In this document: positions 6,404-6,554 of the stretch, piece after piece | Numbering within the stretch: the first letter of the stretch is position 1 | Layout: the number at the start of each line of letters is the position of its first letter | DNA from: Akkermansiaceae bacterium | Lineage (GTDB): Bacteria > Verrucomicrobiota > Verrucomicrobiia > Verrucomicrobiales > Akkermansiaceae | Reading direction: 5' to 3' | Length of the DNA: 6,554 nt | Assembly (NCBI GenBank): GCA_028293225.1 | Contig: JAQGPE010000213.1 | Span: 1-6,554, forward strand | The notes under the pieces: model-generated | Database searches by the model: none | What the model was told of the DNA's origin: nothing | The model's input: only the letters and a program-made list of their open reading frames with translations | Position numbers and translations under genes: made by a program

Positions 6404-6554
6404 TCACCTTCCTGCGCCGGGGGTCACCGGATTCCCGGCGCATGCATGCCCAGGCCGCCACCTCGCGTTCGAGAAGCTTTACCTTGCACACAAACCGCTC
6501 CTCCGGCCCTGTTCCCGAGGTGAACCGCATCTCCGAAATCAAGACCGCCAGACT
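6400..6554 (+). CDS. possible start of a downstream gene (runs off window), unrecognised
   Basis: An ATG at 6400 overlaps the preceding stop as ATGA and opens a frame that stays open for at least 51 codons to the window edge. Most of its codons end in G or C, as in the real genes here. The product is rich in Arg and Ser (MITFLRRGSPDSRR...) and no family or membrane segment is recognisable. Against it, the strong 9-bp hairpin falls inside codons 5-15, and a minus-strand frame over the same DNA (6348 up to the edge) is also open. Low confidence. Confidence 0.25.
   Translation, partial: MITFLRRGSPDSRRMHAQAATSRSRSFTLHTNRSSGPVPEVNRISEIKTAR
6413..6442 (+). terminator. strong GC-rich hairpin just after the GloVer-repeat gene
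   Basis: TGCGCCGGG (6413-6421) and CCCGGCGCA (6434-6442) form a perfect 9-bp stem with a 12-base loop, starting 10 bases after the stop codon. No T-tract follows; instead a 10-bp palindrome GCATGCATGC (6440-6449) overlaps its end. The position suggests termination or 3'-end protection. Confidence 0.5.

Noticed and set aside
6348..6542. Minus-strand frame at the right edge, possibly the end of a convergent gene
   Set aside because: It runs 56 bases into the GloVer gene, its tail is Arg/Ser-rich, and it shows weaker codon bias than the + frame. It cannot be settled without more sequence.

Overview
The window reads like a high-GC chromosomal segment of a member of the Verrucomicrobiota. This is inferred from three things: secreted GloVer-repeat and lectin-type proteins, the 'SWPA...WTLEYS...FYRL' C-terminal module of the first protein, and the absence of a usable Shine-Dalgarno sequence before any start codon. 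Luteolibacter/Haloferula-like relatives are a guess. A planctomycete or another PVC bacterium cannot be excluded.

Layout. Positions 2-337 (+) hold the C-terminal end of a large extracellular protein, possibly with a C-type-lectin-like domain. It converges on 426-869 (-), a 147-residue membrane-anchored protein with a lipocalin-like outer domain. Next comes a 482-bp divergent intergenic region (870-1351). It is C-rich on the + strand and contains a pair of near-identical 22-bp direct repeats bracketing two different short-period tandem arrays (TCTGCG and AATCCG cores).

The core of the window is a two-gene operon, 1352-4461 (+). The first gene encodes an 820-residue Lhr-Core DEXH-box helicase of the ligase-associated type. 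The second encodes PdeM, the ligase-associated metallophosphoesterase-type nuclease. They overlap by four bases (ATGA). In many bacteria these two genes sit with an ATP-dependent DNA ligase and a beta-CASP-like exonuclease as a four-gene DNA repair cluster. Here the ligase and exonuclease are not adjacent on either side, so the cluster is split or reduced.

Downstream, a plausible sigma-70-type promoter (4555-4584) precedes a 599-residue secreted GloVer-repeat protein (4604-6403). That gene is followed at once by a strong 9-bp GC-rich hairpin. A possible ATGA-overlapping reading frame (6400 onward) runs off the window, but support for it is weak.

No tRNA, rRNA, CRISPR array, insertion sequence or prophage gene was seen. 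I did not find a clearly new multi-gene system. The most unusual items are the repeat-bounded intergenic element, the separated helicase-PdeM pair with two deviant motif residues, and the two lone TTA codons of the operon.
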